From Micromonospora echinospora (lineage in GTDB: Bacteria; Actinomycetota; Actinomycetes; Mycobacteriales; Micromonosporaceae), in assembly GCF_014203425.1 (NCBI RefSeq), contig NZ_JACHJC010000001.1, positions 4,986,001 to 5,050,000 on the forward strand: a stretch of DNA of 64,000 nucleotides, written 5' to 3'. The position numbers and the translations under genes are program-made. Of this stretch, positions 27,066 through 34,871 are shown piece after piece. The first letter of the stretch is position 1. Each line of letters opens with the position of its first letter. Below the pieces are notes generated by a model. It made no database searches and was not told where the DNA came from. It was given only the letters and a program-made list of their open reading frames with translations.

Positions 27066-29021
27066 CTACCTCGGCACGGCCCTGAACCATGCCTCGCGGT
27101 CGGCCGGGTCGGGTCCGCGCCGGCGCAACGTCGGAGATTCCTCACCGGTGACCGGCGCGTAGTGGTCGAAGGTGGTGGTCAGGACCGCCTCGCCGCCGGT
27201 GAGGTCGGGAAGGGCGGCGACGACCTGCGGGACCCGCGCGGACGGCAGGGTGCCGCTCACCTCCAGGTATCCGCCGGCGACGCCGGTGTCGTGGACGACC
27301 GCTCCGAGCCGGGCGAGCAGCGCCAGCACCGTCTCCACCGCCTGCTGGGGAAGGTTGACGTCGAACCGCTCGACCGGGTGGCACACCCGGGTGCCGGCGC
27401 GGCGCAGCGCCGCGGCGACCACGACCGGGGCGAGGTGGCGGAAGTCCGCCGCCACGGTCGAGATCGACTTGTCGAACTTCTGGTGCGGCCTGCTCTGCCG
27501 GGGGAGGTACTGCGAGGCCGTCATGGTGACCACGCAGTCGGTGACCGGCCAGCCGTGCCGGCCCTGCCGCAGCGCGGCCCGCACGCCTTCCTCCGTGGCG
27601 GCGACGAACGCCGGCGGCAGCCGACCCCGCTCGACACCGGAGCGGAACTCGATGCCGTGCCCGACCGGGGCGGCCTCGATGCGCAACCCCAGCCCGGCCA
27701 GGTACGGGTTGCCGCGCTCCCGCACCCGCTCCTCGGCTGCGCCGGTGCCGGCGACCCGTTCGATGCAGGCGGTCAGCGTGCCGGAGAACCGCACCCGGAC
27801 GCCGTACCGGTCCTCCATGAGGGCGGCCAGCACCTCCTTCTGGACCTCGCCGTGCAGGCGGATCACCGCCTCCGCCTGCTGCTCGTCGAGGCGCAGGTCC
27901 ACCAGCGGGTCCTCGTCGGCCAGCTCGGCCAGGCCGGCGAACATCGCCAGGCGCTGCTCCGGTTCGACCGGCTCGACCACCGCCTGCCGGGTGGGCGGCG
28001 GGAACCGGTAGTCGTGCCGCCGCGGCGGCTGCCCGATGTGCTGCCCGATCCGCGCCGACACCCCCCGCACCGCGGCGATCTGACCGGCGGACACCGCCGT
28101 TCGCACCAGCACACCCTCGGGCTCGATGACGGCGATCTGGGTCACCGTCTGAGGTCGGGCTCCGGCGAGCAGCACCCGGTCCCGTACGCGCAGCCGCCCG
28201 GACCACAACCGCAACCAGACCCGCCGGCCGTGGCCGTCCCGGTCGACGGCGAAGACCGTGCCCGCCAGCGGACCGTCCCGCGTGTCGCCGTACGGCAGCA
28301 GATCGGCCAGGACGTCGCACAACTGGCGCACCCCGGCTCCGGTGATCGCCGAGCCGCACGCGGCCGGGATCAGGTCGCCACGGCGTACCGCGCCGCGGAT
28401 CGCCCGCCGGACGTCGCGGACGCGTACCGGCTGATCGGTCAGCCACCGCGCCGCCACCGCGTCGTCGACCTCCGCCACCTCCGCGACCACCGGTTCGGCG
28501 TCGAGGCGCACGGCTCGCACCCGGGCCTCGCGCCCGCCCTGGCCGGCGACAGTGGTGAGCAGGACCGGACGCGCCCCGAGCCGCCGGCGTAGCTCGGCCG
28601 TCGCCCGGCCGACGTCGGCACCGCGGCGGTCGACCTTGTTGAGGAAGAACACCGTCGGTACGCCGATCCGGCGCAGCGCCCGCCAGATGGCGACGGTCTG
28701 CGGCTGGACCCCCTCCACGCTCGACACCACGAGTACGGCGGCATCCAGCACGGCCAGCGAACGCTCGACCTCAGCGATGAAGTCGGGGTGGCCGGGGGTG
28801 TCCAGCAGGTTGATGCTCAGATCACCGATGGTGATCGAGGTGACGGCCGCCCGGATGGTGATGCCACGCCGGCGCTCCAACTCCATCGAGTCGGTCCGTG
28901 TCGTGCCGGCGTCGACGCTGCCCGGCTCGGACACGGCGCCCGCCTCGTACAGCAGCCGCTCGGTCAGACTGGTCTTTCCGGCATCAACATGGGCGACGAT
29001 TCCGAGGTTCAACAACGCCAA
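27066..29021 (-). CDS. Tet(M)/OtrA-type ribosomal protection GTPase
   Basis: A 651-residue EF-G-like GTPase, close to Tet(M) (639) and OtrA lengths. Motifs: G1 'AHVDAGKTS' near the N-terminus, G2 'RGITI', G3 'DTPGHPDF', G4 'NKVDR'. It has the EF-G domain order with domains III-V, including 'SISTVAADFRHLAPVV' near the tip region. The TTG at 29021 (giving 'ALLNLGIVAHVDAGK') has GGAG seven bases upstream and matches the family N-terminus; a TTG at 29048 lacks such a site. Such proteins eject tetracyclines from the ribosome, though chromosomal actinomycete copies are often cryptic. A possible leader ORF overlaps the start. Confidence 0.9.
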   Translation of the reverse strand: MALLNLGIVAHVDAGKTSLTERLLYEAGAVSEPGSVDAGTTRTDSMELERRRGITIRAAVTSITIGDLSINLLDTPGHPDFIAEVERSLAVLDAAVLVVSSVEGVQPQTVAIWRALRRIGVPTVFFLNKVDRRGADVGRATAELRRRLGARPVLLTTVAGQGGREARVRAVRLDAEPVVAEVAEVDDAVAARWLTDQPVRVRDVRRAIRGAVRRGDLIPAACGSAITGAGVRQLCDVLADLLPYGDTRDGPLAGTVFAVDRDGHGRRVWLRLWSGRLRVRDRVLLAGARPQTVTQIAVIEPEGVLVRTAVSAGQIAAVRGVSARIGQHIGQPPRRHDYRFPPPTRQAVVEPVEPEQRLAMFAGLAELADEDPLVDLRLDEQQAEAVIRLHGEVQKEVLAALMEDRYGVRVRFSGTLTACIERVAGTGAAEERVRERGNPYLAGLGLRIEAAPVGHGIEFRSGVERGRLPPAFVAATEEGVRAALRQGRHGWPVTDCVVTMTASQYLPRQSRPHQKFDKSISTVAADFRHLAPVVVAAALRRAGTRVCHPVERFDVNLPQQAVETVLALLARLGAVVHDTGVAGGYLEVSGTLPSARVPQVVAALPDLTGGEAVLTTTFDHYAPVTGEESPTLRRRGPDPADREAWFRAVPR

Positions 29022-29076
29022 GGCAGGACTCCACGGTAGGACGGTCAAGGGTCCGGAGCGTGGAAGCTGCTCGCAT
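28984..29076 (-). CDS. Possible 30-residue leader peptide overlapping the ribosomal-protection gene
   Basis: An ATG at 29076 with GAGGAG five bases upstream, a better site than that of the main gene, opens a 30-codon frame ending at 28984. It covers the main TTG start at 29021 in another frame. The peptide is Arg-rich with no recognised motif. Tet(M)-type genes are often controlled by leader translation, so an overlapping leader here would couple ribosome stalling to expression. It could also be chance; the frame has no conservation evidence. Confidence 0.4.
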   Translation of the reverse strand: MRAASTLRTLDRPTVESCLGVVEPRNRRPC

Positions 29077-29184
29077 TGTCACTCCTCGTCGTGGTCCTGG
29101 TGGCGGGCGTTCGCCGCCGGATGCAGTCCCACCTTGCCCGACCGTCGCGACCGCGGCGACCGAATTAGGTTTCGGTGGCGCCGG

Positions 29185-29835
29185 CTACGGCCGTCTCTGG
29201 TCGCAGTTGGCGCTGGTCAGGCGCACCGTGTACGCACGGTCGTCGGACGTGATGCCGGACGGCAGGCCGTCGAAGTGGGTCTCCACCTTCTCCCATCCCC
29301 GGCGCTGCTCGTAGTGCAGGTGCGGGGCGCCGGAGTCCCCGGTGCTGCCGACCCGCCCGAGCTGGTCGCCGCGGGCCACCCGCTGACCGGGCTTCACCAA
29401 CGGCGGTTCGAGCAGGTGCAGGTACTGCGTCTCCCACTTCCCGCCGTGGTCGATCTTGACCCAGTAACCGCCGCCCCGCCCCTTCGGGCCGTTCGGGTCC
29501 TGCGGGGTGCGACCGCCGAGGGATCCGTTGACGCCCGCCACGGTGACCGTGCCCGCGGCGGAGGCAAGCACGGGCCGCCCCCACGCCTCGCCCGTGGTCG
29601 GGAACAGGTCGATGTCGTAGTCGTCGTGCCCGGGATAGGTCGAGAGACGCCACGTCTCGCCACAGGCCACAGGGAGCTGGAAGGCCGGTCGTGGGCCCGG
29701 TGGCCGCAGCAGCGGCACCACGACGTACGCGACGGCGGCCAATGCGGCGAGCACCCCGACGACAAACGCGGCGCGGGCCACGCGGCGGCGCGACCGACGG
29801 TGGTGGCGTGGGTCGCGCGGGCGCTCGGTGCTCAT
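29185..29835 (-). CDS. Membrane-anchored M23-type peptidase
   Basis: About 216 residues from the ATG at 29835; an ATG 12 bp upstream is also possible. A very basic N-terminus (HHRRSRRR) precedes one hydrophobic segment at about 23-43, giving a signal anchor or uncleaved signal. The M23 zinc residues are intact: His70 and Asp74 ('HDDYD', HxxxD) and His172-x-His174 ('PHLHYE'), with 'GRPVLASAAGTV' and 'HLLEPPLVKPGQRVARGDQLG' typical of the LytM fold. The expected role is cleavage of peptidoglycan cross-links outside the membrane. Unlike the other M23-like protein in the window, no zinc ligand is replaced. Confidence 0.85.
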   Translation of the reverse strand: MSTERPRDPRHHRRSRRRVARAAFVVGVLAALAAVAYVVVPLLRPPGPRPAFQLPVACGETWRLSTYPGHDDYDIDLFPTTGEAWGRPVLASAAGTVTVAGVNGSLGGRTPQDPNGPKGRGGGYWVKIDHGGKWETQYLHLLEPPLVKPGQRVARGDQLGRVGSTGDSGAPHLHYEQRRGWEKVETHFDGLPSGITSDDRAYTVRLTSANCDQRRP

Positions 29836-29972
29836 CGTTGCGAGCATGACACGAGCGGGCCCGGCTGCCGCCGCTCCCCCGGCCACCCCCGCCGCTCCGT
29901 CAGGTCAGCCGACCACCGCTGCTTCGCCCCCGCGAGTCGTACAGCGTCACCGGGGCCCCGGCCGCGAGCAGG

Positions 29973-30548
29973 TCAGTTGACCACGCCGAAGCCGCCGGAC
30001 CAGGGAAGCTTCTCGTTCGCCGCCAGGCTGATCTGCAGGAAGCCGACGGCCTCCATCTCGCGGGCGCGGTGGAGGGAGCCGGCGTCGACGGCCTTCAGCC
30101 CGGCGGCGGTGACCACGCCCGCGAGGGCGGCCTTGGCGTCCGCGTCGTCGCCGGCGATGAGCACGGTGGTGGTGAGCGGTCCGACGGTCCCCTCGGCGAG
30201 GGTGCCGGCGAAGGTGGTGTTGAACGCCTTGACCACCCGGGAGCGTGGGAGCTTCGCCGCGATCTCCGCGGCGGCCGAGGAGTCGGCGGGAACGGTGAGC
30301 GAGTCGTAGGTCTCGAAGTTCAGCGGGTTGGTGATGTCGACGACGATCTTGTCGTCGAGCTGACCGGCGCGCTGAGCGAGCACCTGGTCCACCGCCGGGT
30401 AGGGCACGGCGAGCACCACGATGTCACCGGTGACCGGCTTGTCGAGATCGGTCTTGCCGAACAGTTCGACGCTGTTGTCGCCCTTGGCGGCTATCGCAGA
30501 GATGGCCTGGCCCATGTTTCCGGTGCCGATGATCGAGATATGCGTCAT
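29973..30548 (-). CDS. NADPH-dependent F420 reductase-like oxidoreductase
   Basis: A 191-residue Rossmann protein starting 'HISIIGTGNMGQAI', with 'VVLAVPYPAV' and 'VVDITNPLNF', the pattern of the F420H2:NADP+ oxidoreductase / NAD-binding-2 family (F420 reductase proper is about 210-230 residues). The ATG has GGAAG upstream. Such small proteins reduce F420 or act on unknown substrates with NADP. It stands alone between an M23 gene and a DedA gene. Actinobacteria use F420 widely, so the assignment fits, but binding to F420 itself cannot be read here. Confidence 0.82.
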   Translation of the reverse strand: MTHISIIGTGNMGQAISAIAAKGDNSVELFGKTDLDKPVTGDIVVLAVPYPAVDQVLAQRAGQLDDKIVVDITNPLNFETYDSLTVPADSSAAAEIAAKLPRSRVVKAFNTTFAGTLAEGTVGPLTTTVLIAGDDADAKAALAGVVTAAGLKAVDAGSLHRAREMEAVGFLQISLAANEKLPWSGGFGVVN

Positions 30549-30714
30549 GAGGCTCTTCCTTCCAGGGATGTTGCCGATGCTTCAGAAGATTGAGCACGTA
30601 GTCGGTGATCCGCGGACAGGACGGCTATGTCTCAGCGGTGTGTCGGCAGCCACCTCTCGCGCGAGTGACGCTACCGATGCGCCCCACGGCGCGCCGCTGA
30701 TTGGCCACCGTTCA

Positions 30715-31326
30715 TCAGTGGGCCGCCTTCCGCCGGATCCGCCAGATCCGCAGCGCCACGACGGCGCCGATCAGGGCCAGCAGGACCCACTCCCCGATGC
30801 CCAGTTCCCGCTCCAGATACCGGTAGGAGGCGGCGCCCAGGTACCCCAGCACCGCCACGGCTGTCGCCCACACCAGCCCGCCGGCCAGGTTCGCCCGGAG
30901 GAACACCGGCCAGCGCATCCCACCGGTCCCGGCGATCAGGGGGACAACGGCCCGCAGCACCGCCACCCAGCGTCCGATGAGCACCGCCCACGCCCCGCGA
31001 CGGGCGACCAGGCGGCGGGCCCGGGCAAGGTCGAGACGCCGGCGCAGCACTCGCGGGGCGCGGGCGAGCACGCTCGGGCCGTACCGGCGGCCCAGGGCGT
31101 ACCCGGCCTGGTCACCGAGGCACGCCCCGACGGTCCCGGCGGCGACCACCGCCCACAGCGGTAGCGCACCACCGTGGGCCACCAGCCCGCCGATCAGGAT
31201 CGCTGTCTCACCCGGTACGACCAGCCCGAGCAGCGTCGAGGACTCCAGAGCCGGCAGGACGACCACCAGGGTCAGGACCAGGACCGGCGGCAGCCCGACG
31301 AGCGCCTCCACCACCTTGTCCACCAC
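30715..31326 (-). CDS. DedA family membrane protein
   Basis: About 203 residues from the GTG at 31326 (the next codon is also GTG; the ribosome site is distant, so the start is uncertain). DedA/VTT signatures are 'PGETAILIGGLVA', a glycine-rich stretch 'GACLGDQAGYALGRRYG' and 'IGRWVAVLRAVVPLIAG'. Four to five membrane segments are visible. DedA proteins are proton-coupled lipid scramblases/transporters for undecaprenyl phosphate or other phospholipids. The C-terminus ends in a basic tail. No functional partner is adjacent. Confidence 0.85.
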   Translation of the reverse strand: MVDKVVEALVGLPPVLVLTLVVVLPALESSTLLGLVVPGETAILIGGLVAHGGALPLWAVVAAGTVGACLGDQAGYALGRRYGPSVLARAPRVLRRRLDLARARRLVARRGAWAVLIGRWVAVLRAVVPLIAGTGGMRWPVFLRANLAGGLVWATAVAVLGYLGAASYRYLERELGIGEWVLLALIGAVVALRIWRIRRKAAH

Positions 31327-31497
31327 CCGCTGATTGTCGCCCCCACCGGGTTGATCAGTGATGAACAAGACCGTCGGGTGGGTCGGCGATCCGTAGGGTT
31401 CGGGTCGACAGCAGGCATCTGTGCCGACTGAGGGGCGGCTCACCGCGCCGGGAGGCCGCCAACGCCACCTGAGGGGCAGCTGAGCGCACTCGCGCCG

Positions 31498-32151
31498 TCA
31501 CTCCAGGGCATCGACGCCCACCGGCGTGGGGCGCCGGAACAGCCGCAGCAGGCGGGCCGCGACCTCGCCGTCGCCCCGGACGACGACGTCGGCGGCACGC
31601 AATGGCACGCCACCGAAGATGAGCGAGCGGAAGACCCCGACGCCGGCCTGGATCACCAGGTCGGAATCGGCGACGTCCACGCGTACCACGTCGAACCGTC
31701 CGTCCTCGACGGCGACGAGCAGGCTGTCGCCGTCGAGACGAAGCTGACACCGTACGGCGAAGTCGCGCGCCGCGGCCGGGTCGAAGGTGGTCTTCATGGC
31801 GAGGGCCAGCGCGTCCACACTCAGCTGCGCCGACGAGGCAAGCGGGCTCCGGCTCCCCCACCTGGCCAGCCCCAGCAGGGCGGGTTCGAGGTCCCGCCCC
31901 CATTCGGTCAGCTCGTACGCCCGGACGCCGGCCGGCGGACCGAGACGCCGACGGCGCACCACTCCCGCCTCCTCCAACTCGGCGAGCCGGGCGGTGAGCA
32001 TGCTCTGGCTGGCACCGGGCAGGCCGCGCCGCAGGTCCGTGAAGCGCTTCGGGCCGAGCAGCAACTCGCGGACGACAAGCAACGCCCACCTGTCGCCGAC
32101 CAGGTTGAGCGCCCGGGCCAGGCCGCAGGGGTCGTCGTATACGCGCGTCAT
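31498..32151 (-). CDS. HxlR-family transcriptional regulator with C-terminal SCP2-like domain
   Basis: A 217-residue protein. Residues about 10-95 are an HxlR winged helix ('GDRWALLVVRELLLGPKRF', 'GASQSMLTARLAELEEAGV'), and the C-terminal half resembles the sterol-carrier-like domain often fused to actinobacterial HxlR proteins ('LALAMKTTFDPAAARDFAVR'). It is divergent from a small alpha/beta hydrolase across 46 bp that hold an inverted repeat between a candidate -35 and -10, so it probably represses that gene and perhaps itself. The ligand is unknown. Confidence 0.88.
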   Translation of the reverse strand: MTRVYDDPCGLARALNLVGDRWALLVVRELLLGPKRFTDLRRGLPGASQSMLTARLAELEEAGVVRRRRLGPPAGVRAYELTEWGRDLEPALLGLARWGSRSPLASSAQLSVDALALAMKTTFDPAAARDFAVRCQLRLDGDSLLVAVEDGRFDVVRVDVADSDLVIQAGVGVFRSLIFGGVPLRAADVVVRGDGEVAARLLRLFRRPTPVGVDALE

Positions 32152-32163
32152 GCACTGATGGTA

Positions 32164-32191
32164 TTGTTACAGCACTGCTTGGTGCTAAATT
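32164..32191 (+). promoter_or_regulatory. Promoter with HxlR-type operator ahead of the hydrolase
   Basis: TTGTTA (32164-32169) and TAAATT (32186-32191) lie 16 bp apart as -35 and -10. AGCAC-6-GTGCT (32171-32175 and 32182-32186) sits in the spacer, a classic position for a repressor. With the GTG at 32198 the transcript would be nearly leaderless. Confidence 0.55.
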
Positions 32192-32197
32192 CGCACC

Positions 32198-32866
32198 GTG
32201 ACGACCTACATCCTGGTGCCCGGGGCCGGCGGCGACGCCTGGTACTGGCACCGCCTGGTCCCCCTCCTGGAGCAGCGCGGCCACGAGGCGACAGCCGTCG
32301 GCCTGCCGGCCGCGGACGACAGCGCGGGACTGCCGGAGTACGCGGACACCGTGGTCGACGCGGCCGGTGACCGCGGGGACCTGGTGGTGGCCCAGTCGAT
32401 GGGCGGCCTGACCGCGCCACTGGTCTGCGGCCGGCTGCCTGTCGCACGGCTGGTCCTGGTCAACGCGATGATCCCGGCGCCCGGCGAGACCGGCGGCGAC
32501 TGGTGGACAAACACCGGCCAGGACCAGGCCCGCCGTGAGTGCGACCGGCGCGAGGGCCGCTCCCCCGACGGGCCGTTCGATCCGCTCGTGTACTTCTTCC
32601 ACGACGTCCCGGAGGACATCACCGCGCAGGCCATGGCGGGTGGGTCACCGCAGTCGGGCACCCCGTTCGCGCAGCCCTGGCCGCTGGACGCGTGGCCCGA
32701 CGTGCCGACCGACGTCCTGTGCGGCAGCGCGGACCGGTTCTTCCCGGCCGAGTTCCAGACCCGGGTGGCCCAGCAGCGGCTCGGCGTCACGCCCGAGCGG
32801 CTGCCCGGCGGTCATCTGCTGGCCCTCAGCCGGCCGGAGGCGCTGGCCGCCGCGTTGAACCGCTGA
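32198..32866 (+). CDS. Small alpha/beta hydrolase
   Basis: A 222-residue hydrolase with all parts of the triad visible: nucleophile Ser in 'AQSMGG', Asp in 'CGSADRF' and His in 'GGHLLAL'. The oxyanion region is 'LVPGAGGDAW'. It fits the esterase/salicylate esterase-like group common beside HxlR regulators. The GTG start lies about 7 bp after the candidate -10, so translation may be leaderless; no ribosome site is present. A probable role is detoxification or ester cleavage under HxlR control; the substrate is unknown. Confidence 0.85.
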   Translation: MTTYILVPGAGGDAWYWHRLVPLLEQRGHEATAVGLPAADDSAGLPEYADTVVDAAGDRGDLVVAQSMGGLTAPLVCGRLPVARLVLVNAMIPAPGETGGDWWTNTGQDQARRECDRREGRSPDGPFDPLVYFFHDVPEDITAQAMAGGSPQSGTPFAQPWPLDAWPDVPTDVLCGSADRFFPAEFQTRVAQQRLGVTPERLPGGHLLALSRPEALAAALNR

Positions 32867-32871
32867 GGCAA

Positions 32872-32897
32872 CCGGTCCCCGCCGTGGCGGGGACCGG
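32872..32897 (+). terminator. Bidirectional hairpin terminator
   Basis: CCGGTCCCCGC at 32872-32882 pairs with GCGGGGACCGG at 32887-32897 across a 4-nt loop, with an extra C-G pair possible. It begins 6 bp after the hydrolase stop and lies 21 bp before the stop of the opposing SDR gene, so it likely serves both. Confidence 0.8.
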
Positions 32898-32917
32898 CAG
32901 ACGCCGCGCCGGGCGTG

Positions 32918-33775
32918 TCAGGAGCCGGCGATGTCCGTGGTGAACGCGAGCTCGCGGCCGGCCTCGATGTCACCGGCGAGCGCCTCCACCCGAGCCTTGG
33001 CCAGGGCGTAGGAGTCGGAGCCGAGGACCTGGTGCAGCGGCGCCGCGCCACCGACGGCGACCTCGATGATGGCGGCCGCGGCCTTCACCGGGTCACCGAG
33101 CTGGCTCCCGGGCATCGCCAGGTGCGCCTCGGTCATCTCGCGGATCGCCCCGTAGCCGTCGGCGGTGCTCGCCGGCAGGCCGAGCGAGGACGTGCGCAGG
33201 AAGTCGGTACGCGTGTAGCCCGGCTCCACGACGTTGACCTTGATACCGAACTCGGCGACCTCGGCCGCGAGAGCGTCCGACAGGCCCTCCAGCGCGTACT
33301 TCGCCGAGCAGTACAGACCCCAGCCCGGGAAGGCGGTGAGGCCCAGAATCGAGGAGACGTTGATGATGTGGCCGCTGCGCGCCGCGCGCATCCCGGGAAT
33401 GGCCGCGCGGAGCACGTTCCAGACGCCGAAGACCTGCACCTCGAACATCTTCCGCACCTCGGCGTCGCCGGCTTCCTCGACCGCGCCGAGGAAGCCGTAG
33501 CCGGCGTTGTTCACCACGACGTCGACGGCGCCGAAACGGTCGGTGGTGGCGCGGACCGCCGACGCCACCGCCGCCTCGTCGGTCAGGTCGAGTTCGAGGG
33601 GAAGCAGCCGCTGCCGGTCGACCGGACCGAGGGCCGCGCCGAGACGCTCGGCCGAGCGGGTCGTCGCCGCGACGTTGTCGCCCCGGTCCAGCAGTTGCCG
33701 GACCAGTTCGAGGCCGATGCCGCGGGATGTGCCGGTGACGAACCAGGTGGCCGGACGGGTGGTCGGGAAGGACAT
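32918..33775 (-). CDS. Short-chain dehydrogenase/reductase
   Basis: A 285-residue classical SDR. The cofactor motif 'GTSRGIG' is near residue 15, 'NNAGYG' follows, then the catalytic Ser in 'INVSSILG' and 'YCSAK' (YxxxK). The ATG at 33775 has a GGAG site. It is divergent from an XRE/MmyB-like regulator, an arrangement in which the regulator typically represses the SDR. The family reduces ketones or oxidises alcohols with NADP(H); no substrate clue is seen. Confidence 0.9.
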   Translation of the reverse strand: MSFPTTRPATWFVTGTSRGIGLELVRQLLDRGDNVAATTRSAERLGAALGPVDRQRLLPLELDLTDEAAVASAVRATTDRFGAVDVVVNNAGYGFLGAVEEAGDAEVRKMFEVQVFGVWNVLRAAIPGMRAARSGHIINVSSILGLTAFPGWGLYCSAKYALEGLSDALAAEVAEFGIKVNVVEPGYTRTDFLRTSSLGLPASTADGYGAIREMTEAHLAMPGSQLGDPVKAAAAIIEVAVGGAAPLHQVLGSDSYALAKARVEALAGDIEAGRELAFTTDIAGS

Positions 33776-33811
33776 GAGAGCTCCTGAGCCTCGGTGCCGT
33801 GGCGTCCCGGC

Positions 33812-33881
33812 TGGGACACATCCCATGCTGCGGACGAGAAAGGGCCGAGAACACGGCGAGGCAGGCCCAGCGCTGCCTGGG
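33812..33881. promoter_or_regulatory. Two short inverted repeats between SDR and XRE genes
   Basis: TGGGA-4-TCCCA at 33812-33825 and CCCAG-6-CTGGG at 33866-33881 lie in the 164-bp divergent region. They are candidate operators of the XRE-type regulator. Short arms in GC-rich DNA make chance occurrence likely. Confidence 0.3.
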
Positions 33882-33939
33882 AACGACACACCCACCCGGA
33901 CGGTGTCGCGGAACGCCGGTCGCGGCCGATCATTGGGGC

Positions 33940-34821
33940 ATGGCGGGACACTCAGACCTCGGCCGGTTCCTTCGCCGGTGCCGGGCCGCCCTGGCGCCGG
34001 AGGACGTGGGCATCGCCCCCGCGACGCACGGGCGCCGGGTCCGCGGGCTGCGCCGGGAAGAGGTGGCGTTGCTCGCCGGGGTGAGCGTCGACTACTACAC
34101 CCGGCTCGAACAGGGCCGGCACACCAGCCCGTCCGCAGCTGTCGTCGAGGCCCTCGCGCGGGTCTTCCAGCTCGACGCCGCCGCCAGCGCCCACCTCGCC
34201 GACCTGGCGCGGCCCGTCCGGCGCGGCAACCAGGAGACGCCCGCCCAACGGGTACGTCCGGCGATGCACCAGCTGATCGCCTCCATGACGGAGCACCCGG
34301 CGCTCGTCCTCGGACGCCGGACGGACGTGCTCGCGTCGAACGCCCTCGCCCGTGCGCTGCTCACCGACTGGACACTGCTGCCGCCACGGCAGCGCAACTA
34401 CATCCGCTGGATCTTCCTGGACCCGGCTGCCCGCGACGCCTTCCTGGACTGGCCCACGGTGGCTGCCGAGGTGGTCGGCACCCTGCGTCTGTATGCCGGC
34501 CGCAATCCCGACGATCCACAGCTCAGCCGGCTCGTCGGCGAGCTGACCATCAGGAGCCCGGAGTTCCGTACCTGGTGGAACGGGCACTACGTGCACGAGC
34601 GCACGTACGGCACCAAGCGGATGCGCCACCCGGAGGTCGGGCCGATCACCCTTCGCTACGAGGCCCTCGCGATGCCCGGCGACCCGGACCAGACGCTGTT
34701 CATCTACACCACCGACCCCGGCAGCCCGTCGCACGACAACCTACGCCTGCTGGGGTCACTGGTGGCCCGGTCCGGGTCGACGCCGGGCACCACCTCGGCC
34801 ACCCGGACGCCGCGCGGCTGA
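33940..34821 (+). CDS. XRE-family regulator with MmyB-like ligand-binding domain
   Basis: A 293-residue protein. The N-terminal 80 residues carry an XRE helix-turn-helix ('EEVALLAGVSVDYYTRLEQG') and the rest matches the MmyB/PAS-like domain typical of this actinobacterial group ('LLPPRQRNYIRWIFLDPAAR', 'HPEVGPITLRYEAL'). The first member of the family controls methylenomycin production, while most others repress a divergent oxidoreductase. Here the divergent gene is an SDR. The ATG at 33940 follows GGGG by two bases only, so it may be poorly initiated or leaderless. Confidence 0.88.
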   Translation: MAGHSDLGRFLRRCRAALAPEDVGIAPATHGRRVRGLRREEVALLAGVSVDYYTRLEQGRHTSPSAAVVEALARVFQLDAAASAHLADLARPVRRGNQETPAQRVRPAMHQLIASMTEHPALVLGRRTDVLASNALARALLTDWTLLPPRQRNYIRWIFLDPAARDAFLDWPTVAAEVVGTLRLYAGRNPDDPQLSRLVGELTIRSPEFRTWWNGHYVHERTYGTKRMRHPEVGPITLRYEALAMPGDPDQTLFIYTTDPGSPSHDNLRLLGSLVARSGSTPGTTSATRTPRG

Positions 34822-34849
34822 GCCGGCCCGAGAGCGAACCCGGGCCGGC
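34822..34849 (+). terminator. Hairpin terminator between convergent genes
   Basis: GCCGGCCCG (34822-34830) and CGGGCCGGC (34841-34849) form a perfect 9-bp stem with a 10-nt loop, right after the XRE-type stop and 22 bp before the stop of the opposing pectate lyase gene. It may act in both directions. Confidence 0.7.
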
Positions 34850-34871
34850 CCACCTTCCAGGCAGCGCGCGG

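Noticed and set aside
29022..29048. TTG at 29048 as start of the ribosomal-protection gene
   Set aside because: No ribosome site precedes it, and the family N-terminus begins at the TTG at 29021, which has GGAG at seven bases.
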